DNA from: an uncultured Ruminococcus sp. | GTDB taxonomy: Bacteria; Bacillota; Clostridia; Lachnospirales; Lachnospiraceae | NCBI GenBank assembly: GCA_946494335.1 | Contig: CAMMBV010000010.1 | Span: 1-64,000 of the forward strand | DNA length: 64,000 nt | Direction: 5' to 3' | Shown here: positions 17,279 to 25,284 of the stretch, one piece after another | How positions within the stretch are numbered: the first letter of the stretch is position 1 | How the letters are laid out: every line of letters starts with the position of its first letter | The notes under the pieces: generated by a model | The model's input: only the letters and a program-made list of their open reading frames with translations | Database searches by the model: none | Told to the model about the DNA's origin: nothing | Translations under genes and position numbers: made by a program

Positions 17279-18067
17279 ATGAGTTTGAAAAAATGCGCAT
17301 GTATTGATACCCTGTATACGGAACTTCCCTGGGAGGAAAGATTCCAGGCAGCAAAAAATGACGGATTTGACGCGGTAGAATTCTGGGACTGGAGAATTCG
17401 TGATTTGGATCAGACCAGAAAATGTGCAGAAGATGCCGGCATTGTAATCAGCGGTTTTAACGGTGACAACGATTATTCACTGGTAGATCCCACACATAAA
17501 GAGAAATATCTGGAAGCTCTGGCTGCATCTGTGGACGCGGCAAAGAAAATCGGAGCAAGAAGCGTTACCATCCATTCCAACGCCCTTGGCGATGGCGGCG
17601 TGGTAGTAAATCATTATGATGATCTGTCTGATACAGTAAAACTGTGTTCCATGTATGATATGCTTCTGGAATGTGCAAAAATGGCAGAAAAAGAAGGCGT
17701 GAACATGAACCTGGAAGCTTTGAATATTACTACGGATCATGTTGGCAACTTCCTGAAATACACCCAGATGGGAGCAGAAATCTGCCGCCTGATCAATTCA
17801 TCCAGACTGAATGTACTGTATGATGTTTATCATATGCAGTTAAATGAAGGCTGTATCTGCGATACGATTACAAATTACGTTGACCGTATCGGACATGTGC
17901 ATGTAGCGGATGCTCCGGGACGTCATGAGCCGGGAACCGGTGAAATCAACTATAAGAAAGTAATCCGTCATCTGGAAGCATGCGGATATCAGGGATTTGT
18001 AGGATACGAACTGTTCCCGCAGAAAGATACCCAGACTGCAGTAAAGGCAATTATGGCTGAGTGCTAA
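17279..18067 (+). CDS. Hydroxypyruvate isomerase-like TIM-barrel protein (AP endonuclease 2 fold)
   Basis: A 262-residue sugar isomerase/epimerase of the Hyi group. Metal-ligand segments are visible: NLEALN (Glu near 143), YDVYHMQ (Asp/His near 180), HVHVADAPGRHEPGTGEINY (near 206-225) and GYELFP (Glu near 245). The PGRHEPGTGEIN stretch is typical of hydroxypyruvate isomerase (EC 5.3.1.22), but related tartronate-semialdehyde or ketose epimerases are possible. GGAGGAAG precedes the ATG. It is a single-gene unit under a LacI repressor, so induction by a sugar or sugar acid is likely. Confidence 0.85.
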   Translation: MSLKKCACIDTLYTELPWEERFQAAKNDGFDAVEFWDWRIRDLDQTRKCAEDAGIVISGFNGDNDYSLVDPTHKEKYLEALAASVDAAKKIGARSVTIHSNALGDGGVVVNHYDDLSDTVKLCSMYDMLLECAKMAEKEGVNMNLEALNITTDHVGNFLKYTQMGAEICRLINSSRLNVLYDVYHMQLNEGCICDTITNYVDRIGHVHVADAPGRHEPGTGEINYKKVIRHLEACGYQGFVGYELFPQKDTQTAVKAIMAEC

Positions 18068-18071
18068 TATA

Positions 18072-18270
18072 ATGATGCCAGGGTCAAAAGGTCTAAACCC
18101 ACATGAGCTTGCTCATAAGTGGGTGAAAGACCTTAGGATCCGCCCTGATATGAGCATAAAAGTGGGATGTATATCCCACGATATGCGAATATTGGGCAGG
18201 ATTGTGGGAGTGCGCAGCACGGAACAATCCGTAGGCATCATATTTGGGGGCTTTTGACCCCAACATCGTA
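18072..18270. repeat. Structured palindromic element or RNA of unknown family
   Basis: About 200 bp without a credible gene but with dense nested pairing. The ends pair (GATGCCAGGGTCAAAAG near 18074 with CTTTTGACCCCAACATC at 18251-18267, 14 of 17). Inside are at least three hairpins: ACCCAC-ATGAG-CTTG-CTCAT-GTGGGT flanked by GGTCT/AGACC (18090-18132), a long stem CCGCCC/GGGCAGG capped by GTGGGAT-GTAT-ATCCCAC (18140-18200), and GGATTGT/ACAATCC with inner GTGC/GCAC (18199-18230). It could be a non-autonomous mobile element or a structured RNA. I do not recognise it. Confidence 0.6.
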
Positions 18271-18290
18271 TAATACTAATTAAAAAAACA

Positions 18291-18330
18291 GGAACGGCGA
18301 GCGTGGTAAAGCTTGCCGTTCCAATTTTTT
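18291..18330. terminator. Strong bidirectional terminator
   Basis: GGAACGGCGAGC pairs with GCTTGCCGTTCC (18291-18302 with 18311-18322, one G-T pair) followed by six T; on the other strand a run of seven T follows. It separates the isomerase/element region from the DUF3791-DUF3990 cassette. Confidence 0.9.
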
Positions 18331-18547
18331 ATTGGGAAAGAGTTTTTTTATATTCAAAGATAAGTTCTTCCGTCAAATATTTATCACTCATGCAATGCAG
18401 ATCGGAGACGCCCTCGCTGATTAGACGATATAATTCTGAGCGATAGAAGAAAGCCAGGGCATCATCCAAAGAAAGCGTTTCTTTTTGGGAAAATAGCTCA
18501 ATGATTCGAGCATATTTTTTTTGCAGTAAAATAGGATTAGCTGTCAA
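18329..18547 (-). CDS. DUF3791-like small helical protein
   Basis: A 72-residue protein, helical throughout, with YRLISEGVSDLHCMSDKYLTEEL (residues about 39-61), which resembles the C-terminal half of DUF3791 (pattern Y-x-x-I-x-E-G/S-Y-x-x-LHT-x-S-x-x-Y-x-x-x-x-I). It is the third gene of a minus-strand cassette and overlaps the DUF3990 stop by 4 nt (ATGA). It may be a second antitoxin-like partner; no function is established. Confidence 0.7.
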   Translation of the reverse strand: MTANPILLQKKYARIIELFSQKETLSLDDALAFFYRSELYRLISEGVSDLHCMSDKYLTEELIFEYKKTLSQ

Positions 18548-19017
18548 ATCTGTTCACTCCCTTCATAGTGAAGATATTCGTCAAGAACCTTTTGAATGCG
18601 AAAGCATATCTGCAGGTTTGGTTTTTCATAACGTAATCGGCGGATCGCTTCCTTCTTATCAATTAAGTGGTCAATGTATAGCTCGACGGTATTAAATACT
18701 TTGTCGTTTGCTACACCGCCAATGACAATATCATAATCAGTAAAGTCTTTTCCTGTTCTGCAATTTAAAATAAAATTAAGCCAGTCTTCTGAGTAACTGT
18801 CAAATTTTAGAACTTTAAATTTTTGAAAAGCTGATTCATCAAAATTATAAAGGGAAATAATACCGTTTTTGCCGCGGCGCTTAAATTTTTGGCACCATTT
18901 TACTGCCTGCTCATGTATAGGTGTTGTGTAAAAGCCACGTCCGAAATCTACATTGTCTCTGGAATGTATCAGATCTGGTTTTTGAATTTTTAGATAGGAA
19001 CCATGATATAAAATCAT
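18544..19017 (-). CDS. DUF3990 protein, predicted ADP-ribosyltransferase-like fold
   Basis: A 157-residue protein of the DUF3990 family. The start LYHGSYLKIQKPDL and DFGRGFYTTPIHEQAVKWC (residues about 26-44) match the family core; the family is placed with the ADP-ribosyltransferase clan by fold (established for the family as I recall it), where the initial H and the FYTT stretch contribute to NAD binding. Flanked on both sides, with ATGA overlaps, by small DUF3791-type helical proteins. The arrangement suggests a toxin with one or two antitoxins, but no activity is shown. Confidence 0.82.
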   Translation of the reverse strand: MILYHGSYLKIQKPDLIHSRDNVDFGRGFYTTPIHEQAVKWCQKFKRRGKNGIISLYNFDESAFQKFKVLKFDSYSEDWLNFILNCRTGKDFTDYDIVIGGVANDKVFNTVELYIDHLIDKKEAIRRLRYEKPNLQICFRIQKVLDEYLHYEGSEQI

Positions 19018-19253
19018 ATTTCGATCCCCCTTTCTTCCATAAGACTGATAATATCATCGACAATGTAATCTTTGCTTTGGGTGTGAAGTATTTCATACGA
19101 CGGAATAATATAGTTGTTTAAAATATTGTCTTTATCTGTCAAAGCCTGATAGACTGCTTCAGCATTTTTTCCTAATCGGATTGCAATATTTTCAATACAA
19201 AATACTGCAAATTCCAGCTCATCGGCATTTTTAATTTTAGAATTTCCCGACAT
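19014..19253 (-). CDS. DUF3791 protein, putative antitoxin-like partner
   Basis: A 79-residue helical protein ending in YEILHTQSKDYIVDDIISLMEERGIEI, the conserved DUF3791 tail. The start at 19253 is fixed by GGAGGTG about 9 nt upstream; the frame extends further without a ribosome site. It is the first gene of the cassette and overlaps the DUF3990 start by ATGA. Pairing of DUF3791 with DUF3990 is common in Lachnospiraceae (from memory). Confidence 0.8.
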   Translation of the reverse strand: MSGNSKIKNADELEFAVFCIENIAIRLGKNAEAVYQALTDKDNILNNYIIPSYEILHTQSKDYIVDDIISLMEERGIEI

Positions 19254-19340
19254 GATTGGAGCACCTCCGTTACTCAAACTCAATATAGAATGTATATACT
19301 GTCTGCAGAAAATGTATCCGTGTATAAGTTTAATTATATT

Positions 19341-19371
19341 CCGGAGGTCTTGGCAGGTCAAGAAACTCCGG
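19341..19371. promoter_or_regulatory. Nested hairpin in the region between the cassette and azlC
   Basis: CCGGAG (19341-19346) pairs with CTCCGG (19366-19371) and TCTTG pairs with CAAGA inside. It has no T run. It may act as an RNA element or a weak barrier between the divergent units. Confidence 0.4.
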
Positions 19372-19401
19372 GATGGTCAGTAAAAAGAATAAAGCAAAAA
19401 G

Positions 19402-19430
19402 TTGACAAACATCTCCATCCCGTTTATAGT
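19402..19430 (+). promoter_or_regulatory. azlC promoter
   Basis: TTGACA (19402-19407), a 17-bp spacer and TATAGT (19425-19430), 33 bp before the azlC start. Confidence 0.65.
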
Positions 19431-19463
19431 GAATCCGTATGAAAAAAGAACGGGGTGGGAATT

Positions 19464-20159
19464 ATGAAAAGAAAAATATGGAAGGCTGCTGTGCCGTATA
19501 CGATCCCGGTCTGCATGGGATATATATTCCTGGGAATTGCTTTTGGTGTGCTGATGGTAAGCCGGGGATTTCATCCGGGATGGGCCATACTGATGAGTGT
19601 CTGTGTCTTTGCAGGCTCCATGCAGTTTGTGGCTGTTGACTTGCTGTCGGGGCCATTTTCTTTGCTGACGGCAGGTCTTATGACGCTGATGGTAAATGCC
19701 CGGCATATTTTTTATGGTCTTTCCATGCTGGACAGGTTTAAGATCTGCGGAAAGTTGAAACCCTACATGATGTTTTCACTTTCGGATGAAACCTATTCTC
19801 TTCTATGTTCGACAGAGCCGCCGGAAGGGATAGATAAAAAATGGTTTATGTTTTTTATTGCGGTTATGGATCAGCTGTACTGGATTGCCGGCACTGCCAT
19901 CGGAAGTCTGGCAGGCAGTCTGATCACCTTTGATTCCACGGGAATTGATTTTGCAATGACTGCGCTGTTCATCGTAATTTTTGTGGAGCAGTGGGAAAGC
20001 ACGAAAAATCATATTCCGGCTCTTCTGGGGCTGGCGGTGACGGTTGTCTGTCTGCTGATCTTTGGATCAGAGTGGTTTGTGATCGCGTCCATGGCAGGGA
20101 TTTTTGTGACTTTATCTCTGCTTAGAAGACATATGGTGAAGAAGGAGGCGGTACAATGA
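19464..20159 (+). CDS. azlC: AzlC family branched-chain amino acid exporter, large subunit
   Basis: A 231-residue membrane protein of the AzlC family with about five to six helices and the typical opening PYTIPVCMGYIFLGIAFGVL and MQFVAVDLL. With AzlD it exports branched-chain amino acids and analogues. The ATG at 19464 has GGGGTGGGA upstream; a GTG nine nt earlier is an alternative. It overlaps azlD by ATGA. Confidence 0.92.
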   Translation: MKRKIWKAAVPYTIPVCMGYIFLGIAFGVLMVSRGFHPGWAILMSVCVFAGSMQFVAVDLLSGPFSLLTAGLMTLMVNARHIFYGLSMLDRFKICGKLKPYMMFSLSDETYSLLCSTEPPEGIDKKWFMFFIAVMDQLYWIAGTAIGSLAGSLITFDSTGIDFAMTALFIVIFVEQWESTKNHIPALLGLAVTVVCLLIFGSEWFVIASMAGIFVTLSLLRRHMVKKEAVQ

Positions 20160-20482
20160 CAAATCTGCAGATTTTTCTTACGGTGGCGGTGATTACCGGA
20201 GTGACTATTCTGACGAGGGTTCTTCCTTTTTTGGTGTTCCCGGAGAATAAAGAGACGCCGGAGTTTGTAGCTTATCTGGGAAAAGTTCTTCCTTTTTCTA
20301 TCATGGGCATGCTGGTAGTTTACTGCTTTAAATCCGTTTCTCTGTCCGCCTGGCCTTACGGCTTTCCGGAGCTGATCGCTTCCGTGTCTGTGGTTCTGGT
20401 GCACAAATGGAAGCATAATCTGCTGCTCAGCATAGGAGGAGGAACCGTATTGTATATGATCCTGGTTCAGGTCGTCTTCTGA
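20156..20482 (+). CDS. azlD: AzlD family branched-chain amino acid exporter, small subunit
   Basis: A 108-residue membrane protein with about four helices. The conserved opening TILTRVLPFLVF (residues about 18-30) is typical of AzlD. Translation is coupled to azlC by a 4-nt overlap. Confidence 0.92.
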   Translation: MTNLQIFLTVAVITGVTILTRVLPFLVFPENKETPEFVAYLGKVLPFSIMGMLVVYCFKSVSLSAWPYGFPELIASVSVVLVHKWKHNLLLSIGGGTVLYMILVQVVF

Positions 20483-20547
20483 TTTTTGCGCATGGGACAT
20501 TCTGTGAGGGGATATAATAGGTAATAAGAAAAAAATAAGGGCTGCGT

Positions 20548-21429
20548 ATGAGGGAGAGGATTTCTTATTTTGCAGTAATTCTACTGATTATGCTGCTCAT
20601 ACCTGCGGGTGTCATCCTTTTGTTCTCAGATGGTCAGAAGCTGGAAACGGAAAAAGAACCAAATCTGGAGGATTATCTGGCAGGCATCGTATATTCTCAG
20701 ATTCCGGATACGGATTATCCTTTGGAGGCTGTAAAGGCACAGGTGGTGTTGGCCAGAAGCAATCTGATATGCGGACTTTTGGATGGAAGTATATCGGAAG
20801 AGGACTGGAAACAGGAAGCTTCTGATTTAAGAAGTGAGATGAAAAGCCGGAAATTTAACAGTAGTTACCGGCGGATACAGACGGCGGTTTCCGGAACGAA
20901 GGATGAGGTGCTTTCCTTTCAGGGGCGTGTATGCCGAGGGATTTTTCATCGTGTCAGTGCGGGATATACCAGGTCGGGCTGTGATGTTCTGGAAGGTTCG
21001 GAATATGAATATATTACAGGCGTTGAAAGTGTTGTGGATCAGGAATGTGAAGATTATCTGACCGGACATTATTTCACGCCTGATTTTTTGAAAAAAGAAT
21101 TCCTGAATTTCGGAATTCATATATCATTTTCAGACGGCGATGAGATTACAGTCAAAACGAGGGATGAGGCGGGGTATGTTTCAACGGTGCAGGTGGGTGA
21201 TACGCTCTGCACAGGAGAAGAGGTAAGGCAGATGCTCCATCTTCCTTCGGCCAGTTTTACTGTGGAGAATCAGGGGGAAAAGGTACGGTTTTTGTGCAGA
21301 GGACAGGGGCACGGAATGGGAATGAGTCAGTACGGTGCGGGCCGGATGGCAAAAGAGGGAAGTACATACCGCGACATATTAAGTTATTATTTTCCGGAAG
21401 CGGAAATTCTTGTGATGGAAAGTGAATAG
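20548..21429 (+). CDS. spoIID: SpoIID/LytB-domain protein, stage II sporulation protein D
   Basis: A 293-residue protein with one N-terminal membrane anchor (residues 6-28) and an extracellular SpoIID domain, a lytic transglycosylase used in engulfment. The domain shows YPLEAVKAQVVLARSN (near 62), two cysteines (SGCD, QEC) and the C-terminal GQGHGMGMSQYGAGRMA. Where SpoIID normally has the catalytic Glu of an E-M-P motif, this protein has SQIPD (Gln). The gene lies immediately before a SpoIIQ-like gene, the usual order in Clostridia. Start supported by position; the ribosome site is weak. Confidence 0.87.
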   Translation: MRERISYFAVILLIMLLIPAGVILLFSDGQKLETEKEPNLEDYLAGIVYSQIPDTDYPLEAVKAQVVLARSNLICGLLDGSISEEDWKQEASDLRSEMKSRKFNSSYRRIQTAVSGTKDEVLSFQGRVCRGIFHRVSAGYTRSGCDVLEGSEYEYITGVESVVDQECEDYLTGHYFTPDFLKKEFLNFGIHISFSDGDEITVKTRDEAGYVSTVQVGDTLCTGEEVRQMLHLPSASFTVENQGEKVRFLCRGQGHGMGMSQYGAGRMAKEGSTYRDILSYYFPEAEILVMESE

Positions 21430-21491
21430 AATCATCATATTCGGGAAATCTATGTAATGAAAGATTTGAAAACAGACTGAGGTGAAAGAAT

Positions 21492-22250
21492 ATGATGAAA
21501 AGAGAAAGAAATTTGAGACTGCTGGTCAGCGGTGTTCTTCTGCTGGCAATTGTAGCTGCCGGAATCGGACTGTATCAGGCAGACAGCGGGAAAAGCGCTG
21601 AAAAACAAAACCGTCAGGAAGAACTTGCAAAAGATGAGACAGAAAGCGATGTACCTTCGGAGTATGAGGACTCTCTTCAGAGTGAAGATGTAAATACACC
21701 GAATGCACAGGCACAGATGGAAGAGGAGGCACAGGATCCGAAAGCAGATGAAAATGATGCACAAAGCCAGGAAATGCAGGAGACGGTTACGGAAAATGTG
21801 GAAGAGGTTCTTCCGGCGCTGGATTTTGGTGAAAATACGGTGATGCAGTGGCCGGTTCAGGGAGACGTACTGATCGATTACAGCATGGATGGAGCCGTCT
21901 ATTTTCCTACCCTGGAAGAGTATAAATATAATCCGGCAGTAATTTTAAGCGCAGCGGAAAGTCAGGCGGTTCAGGCTGCAGCCAACAGTAAAGTGGTTTC
22001 TGTCTCGGAGAATGAGGAAACCGGCGTAACGGTTACTATGGATATGGGGAATGGTTATCAGGCTGTATATGGCCAGCTGCAGGATGTATCTGTGGAACCT
22101 GAGCAGACGGTAGCAGCCGGAACGGTAATCGGAACGGTAGCTGCTCCTACCAAATATTATTCATCGGAAGGTACAAACCTTTACTTTGCCATGACGAAAG
22201 ACGGTGAGGCGGTGGATCCCGTCATGTATCTGGATACCGGTGAAGAATAA
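21492..22250 (+). CDS. spoIIQ: SpoIIQ-like protein with degenerate M23 domain
   Basis: A 252-residue protein with an N-terminal membrane segment (residues 9-26), a long acidic, Gln/Glu-rich linker (about 30-105) and a C-terminal M23/LytM-like beta domain (about 110-248). The zinc ligands of active LytM enzymes are absent: the final H-x-H position reads NLYFAM. SpoIIQ proteins that form the channel with SpoIIIAH are often inactive, and the place directly after spoIID supports this name. GAGGTGAAAG precedes the ATG. Confidence 0.82.
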   Translation: MMKRERNLRLLVSGVLLLAIVAAGIGLYQADSGKSAEKQNRQEELAKDETESDVPSEYEDSLQSEDVNTPNAQAQMEEEAQDPKADENDAQSQEMQETVTENVEEVLPALDFGENTVMQWPVQGDVLIDYSMDGAVYFPTLEEYKYNPAVILSAAESQAVQAAANSKVVSVSENEETGVTVTMDMGNGYQAVYGQLQDVSVEPEQTVAAGTVIGTVAAPTKYYSSEGTNLYFAMTKDGEAVDPVMYLDTGEE

Positions 22251-22461
22251 TAATTCACCAAATGAGAAAAATACCGTATAATACATTATGAAGATACGAA
22301 AGAGGGCAATCGAAAATTCGCAATCGAAGATGATTATTACATGGGCGGGCGCCGGCGGATTTTAATTCTGGACAATATACTTTTTATCGGTTGCTTTACT
22401 ATAGACGGTTTTGCAGACGTTTGTTTGCAAAACTGTACATATCACTTTATGGAGACGAAAG

Positions 22462-22710
22462 ATGAATTACACGTATATGGTCAGATGCAGCGACGGCAGT
22501 CTTTATACCGGCTGGACCAACAATCTGGAAAAAAGAATTCACGATCATAATATGGGACGGGGGGCCAGGTATACAAAAAGCCGGCTTCCGGTGACTCTTT
22601 TATACTATGAAACTTATGAGACAAAAGAAGAAGCAATGCGCAGGGAGTACGCGATCAAACAGATGACGCGCGCACAGAAACTGGCATTGCTTGCAGAAAA
22701 AGTACAATAA
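22462..22710 (+). CDS. GIY-YIG domain protein (UPF0213/YhbQ type)
   Basis: An 82-residue single-domain GIY-YIG nuclease-like protein. MNYTYMVRCSDGSLYTGWTNNLEKRI gives the two conserved tyrosines (YMV and YTG), and the conserved Glu lies in TKEEAMRREYAIK. The start at 22462 is fixed by GGAG seven nt upstream. It is convergent with cobO, only 2 bp between stops. The cellular role of the family is unclear. Confidence 0.9.
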   Translation: MNYTYMVRCSDGSLYTGWTNNLEKRIHDHNMGRGARYTKSRLPVTLLYYETYETKEEAMRREYAIKQMTRAQKLALLAEKVQ

Positions 22711-22712
22711 CG

Positions 22713-23246
22713 TTATTTTTCGATTCCTTTGCGGGAAGGGATTCCCCTGTCGAAAGGATGTTTGATTTTGCGGATTTCAGAGACATAATCCGCTGCTTCT
22801 GTTAAAGCCGGGCTGGGACCCTGACCGGTCAGAATAACTTCCAGCTGTTCTGGTTTCTCCTTCAGAAAATCCAAAAGGAGCTTCTCGTCAAATAATCCTG
22901 CGCCGATGGTGTAGATCAGTTCATCAAAGAATACTACGTCGTAAGACTCTTCAGTGATCATCTTTACAAGAAGGTTAAACTGACTTTCATAAAATTCTTT
23001 TCGTTCTTTCTTTTCTTCTTCCGTCATCTGAAAACTGAATTTTTCACATTCCAGACCGTTGACAATTGTAATGTTGGGTATCTTTTCCAATATTTTCCTC
23101 TCGCTGGTGGAATTATTTTTCATAAACTGATAAATTAAAACACGGTATCCATAACCGGCGGCGCGGACGCACAGTCCCATCCCGGTGGTGGTTTTTCCTT
23201 TGCCGTCGCCGCAGTAAATGTGAATGCAGCCTGTCTGTTTTTCCAT
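22713..23246 (-). CDS. cobO: Cob(I)yrinic acid a,c-diamide adenosyltransferase
   Basis: A 177-residue CobO/BtuR-type ATP:corrinoid adenosyltransferase. P-loop GDGKGKTTTGMG at residues about 13-24, then VFFDELIYTIG (near 104) and a C-terminal HPFDRGIPSRKGIEK tail. It makes adenosylcobalamin, needed by mutases such as the B12-dependent enzyme at 61289 (inferred link). AAAGGAGA precedes the ATG. No cobalamin riboswitch is seen upstream. Confidence 0.92.
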   Translation of the reverse strand: MEKQTGCIHIYCGDGKGKTTTGMGLCVRAAGYGYRVLIYQFMKNNSTSERKILEKIPNITIVNGLECEKFSFQMTEEEKKERKEFYESQFNLLVKMITEESYDVVFFDELIYTIGAGLFDEKLLLDFLKEKPEQLEVILTGQGPSPALTEAADYVSEIRKIKHPFDRGIPSRKGIEK

Positions 23247-23351
23247 AATGTCTCCTTTCCCCTGCGGAATAATTCTGACTTTTTGATCTTATATTCAGTA
23301 TAGTATAGTCTGCCCCAAATTTCAATTTGAAAACCACGATTTTACAGGGTA

Positions 23352-24245
23352 TCATGGAGCAGCTGTTATCTTTTTCTTTCGATAATCTCTCGGTGAAAAA
23401 CCTGTCTTTTCTTTAAAGCACTTTCCAAAATGGCTGACTTGCCGAAATCCTACGCTGTCAGCAATATTGCCTATCGGCTCGTCAGAGTTTTTCAGAAGTT
23501 CGGCCGCTTTAGAAAGCCTGTATTCTGTCAGATATTTGTAAGGAGTTGTTTGCAAACTTGCTTTGAAACACCGCAGACATTCCGATTTGCTGACATTAGC
23601 ACTCTTTGCCAGCATATCAAGAGAAATATCTTCTTTGTAATGTTCATTTATATACCGTAAAAAATTTTGCATACGAATACCCATAACGGTATCGGTGCTT
23701 TTGCTTTGTACTTGAATATTTTGGCATACTTCAAGCCAAAGTGTGGAGAGCAGGCAAAGCACTTGATAAACATAAAATTCGGTTTTTCTGTTTTCAAGGT
23801 CTGCAAGGCGGGAAAGGGCAGATAAAATAGATTTGCACCAATCCATCTCTTTCGGAAAGCAGCAGATTGGTAATTCATCTTTGCCTACAATGCGTTCAAC
23901 AAAAACAGTTGCGGGGCTTCCGAAATAAAATTTGAGAAAGTAATCGGGGAAGACGAAACTATTGTAGTGGCAAGAAGAAGTCCTTTTATTAACAAGATGT
24001 ATCACATTCTTATTGATAAAAATACCACTGCCTTTGTCTACCTGTACTGATGTATCTAATGTTTTTATTTCGATTTCACCGTCAAGAACATAAATGAATT
24101 GTAAATCCTCATGCCAGTGCATAACCTGAAAACCGGGATTCCTGGGATAGCTTTGATCGTTAATAACATCAAGCACAAGATAGGGAAAATCCGAATTAGC
24201 ATTTAAATTAATGGAGTTTATATAATCTTTTTTTGAGTCTCTCAT
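23352..24245 (-). CDS. AraC family regulator with N-terminal cupin
   Basis: A 297-residue regulator. The N-terminal cupin-type sensor (MHWHEDLQFIYVLDGEIEI, near residue 42) is followed by a C-terminal double HTH (ISLDMLAKSANVSKSECLRCFK and IGNIADSVGFRQVSHFGKCFKEKTGFSP). It is divergent from the Ada-like/Ogt operon, so it probably controls that operon. The DNA-binding half is that of AraC proteins generally, not specifically Ada. Confidence 0.9.
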   Translation of the reverse strand: MRDSKKDYINSINLNANSDFPYLVLDVINDQSYPRNPGFQVMHWHEDLQFIYVLDGEIEIKTLDTSVQVDKGSGIFINKNVIHLVNKRTSSCHYNSFVFPDYFLKFYFGSPATVFVERIVGKDELPICCFPKEMDWCKSILSALSRLADLENRKTEFYVYQVLCLLSTLWLEVCQNIQVQSKSTDTVMGIRMQNFLRYINEHYKEDISLDMLAKSANVSKSECLRCFKASLQTTPYKYLTEYRLSKAAELLKNSDEPIGNIADSVGFRQVSHFGKCFKEKTGFSPRDYRKKKITAAP

Positions 24246-24391
24246 TTTTGCTCACTTCTTTTGAATATATTATGATAATATTCAGTGATATTTCAATATT
24301 ATATCGTATTAAATTATGATAATATCATAATGTAAAATAAATTTTGTGTCAAGGCGGGAGGCAGGGCAAAAAGCAAAGAAAGGAACGAATA

Positions 24392-24613
24392 ATGACACGA
24401 AAAGAAAAGATTGAGATTTGTCAAAGGCGAGACAAAAGCTATACCGGCAAGTTTTATCTTGCGGTGAAAAGCACAAAAATCGTCTGTAACCCCGGTTGTC
24501 CGTCTAAAGTGCCGTTAGAAAAGAATATGGTGTTTTACGATACGCTTGAGAAAGCGTTAGCGGGCGGATACAGACCGTGTAAAATCTGTATGAAAGGCTT
24601 ATGGGAAACATGA
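24392..24613 (+). CDS. Ada-type zinc (methyl-phosphotriester) domain protein
   Basis: A 73-residue protein that consists almost only of the Ada N-terminal zinc domain: VCNPGCPSKVP (residues about 31-41) and YRPCKICMKG (about 60-69) supply four cysteines. In Ada one of these takes the methyl group from DNA phosphotriesters. Here no AraC or Ogt domain is fused; Ogt is a separate gene 1.0 kb downstream. The start at 24392 has AAAGGAA upstream. The end overlaps the next gene by 13 bp. Confidence 0.85.
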   Translation: MTRKEKIEICQRRDKSYTGKFYLAVKSTKIVCNPGCPSKVPLEKNMVFYDTLEKALAGGYRPCKICMKGLWET

Positions 24614-25254
24614 GGACATTGTTAATATCATGCGAAACCTTGCGGGGTGAAATTGAGTTATTAGAAAAGAGGAACCGTCTTGAAATGGACGCAGTATGGT
24701 TAGAGCCGGGGTTGCACGATACGCCGGACAAACTCCATGCATTATTGCAAAATCACCTCGAAAGCATTTCGGACTATGATCGGGTCATTTTGGGAATGGG
24801 GCGCTGCGGCGGAGCGTTAAATCAACTTAAAACAGGCAATTATGAAATGATTTTACCCAAAGCCGATGACTGTATCTCTGTATTCTTCGGCTCTGATAAA
24901 CTCCGCTATGCGTATGGAAATGAAAACGCAAGCATTTTTCTGACAGAGGGATGGGCACTGGGAGAACGTAGCTTTGCAATGGAATTCCAAAGCTATATTG
25001 AAGATTACGATGAAGAAACGGCGTTGTGTTTGCTCGAAACGATGTACGGGAATTTTCGCACACTGACTTATATCGACACCGGTGCATATGATGTGCAAAA
25101 ATTAATGGCGGAAACTTGTGCAGTTGCAAGACGATGCAAACTGTGCCCTAAAGTCGTTCCCGCCGATCTTTCTCTGTTGGAGAAAACTTTAGCGGGTCCG
25201 TGGGATGAAAGTTTATTCTATATTGTTTCCCCGCATGGGATGTTACAATTTTGA
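24601..25254 (+). CDS. DUF1638 family protein
   Basis: A 217-residue cytosolic protein of the DUF1638 family. Recognisable are LLISCETLRGEIELL, VILGMGRCGGAL (near 65) with a conserved Cys, and LTEGWALGE. Several other cysteines (CKLCPKVVP) lie near the C-terminus. The family is found near corrinoid methyltransferase genes in anaerobes (from memory); its role is unknown. It overlaps the Ada-like gene. Confidence 0.82.
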   Translation: MGNMRTLLISCETLRGEIELLEKRNRLEMDAVWLEPGLHDTPDKLHALLQNHLESISDYDRVILGMGRCGGALNQLKTGNYEMILPKADDCISVFFGSDKLRYAYGNENASIFLTEGWALGERSFAMEFQSYIEDYDEETALCLLETMYGNFRTLTYIDTGAYDVQKLMAETCAVARRCKLCPKVVPADLSLLEKTLAGPWDESLFYIVSPHGMLQF

Positions 25255-25284
25255 AACCTAAATACATGAAAAGAGGTATTCAAT

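Noticed and set aside
18072-18257. A 61-codon frame in the structured element
   Set aside because: It has no ribosome site and its sequence follows the hairpins; the pairing explains the region better.
18072-18270. HEARO/omega-type guide RNA
   Set aside because: No IscB, IsrB or TnpB gene is near and I cannot match the fold; left as unknown.
22713-23351. Cobalamin riboswitch upstream of cobO
   Set aside because: The 105 bp before the gene are too short and show none of the usual conserved B12-box sequence.
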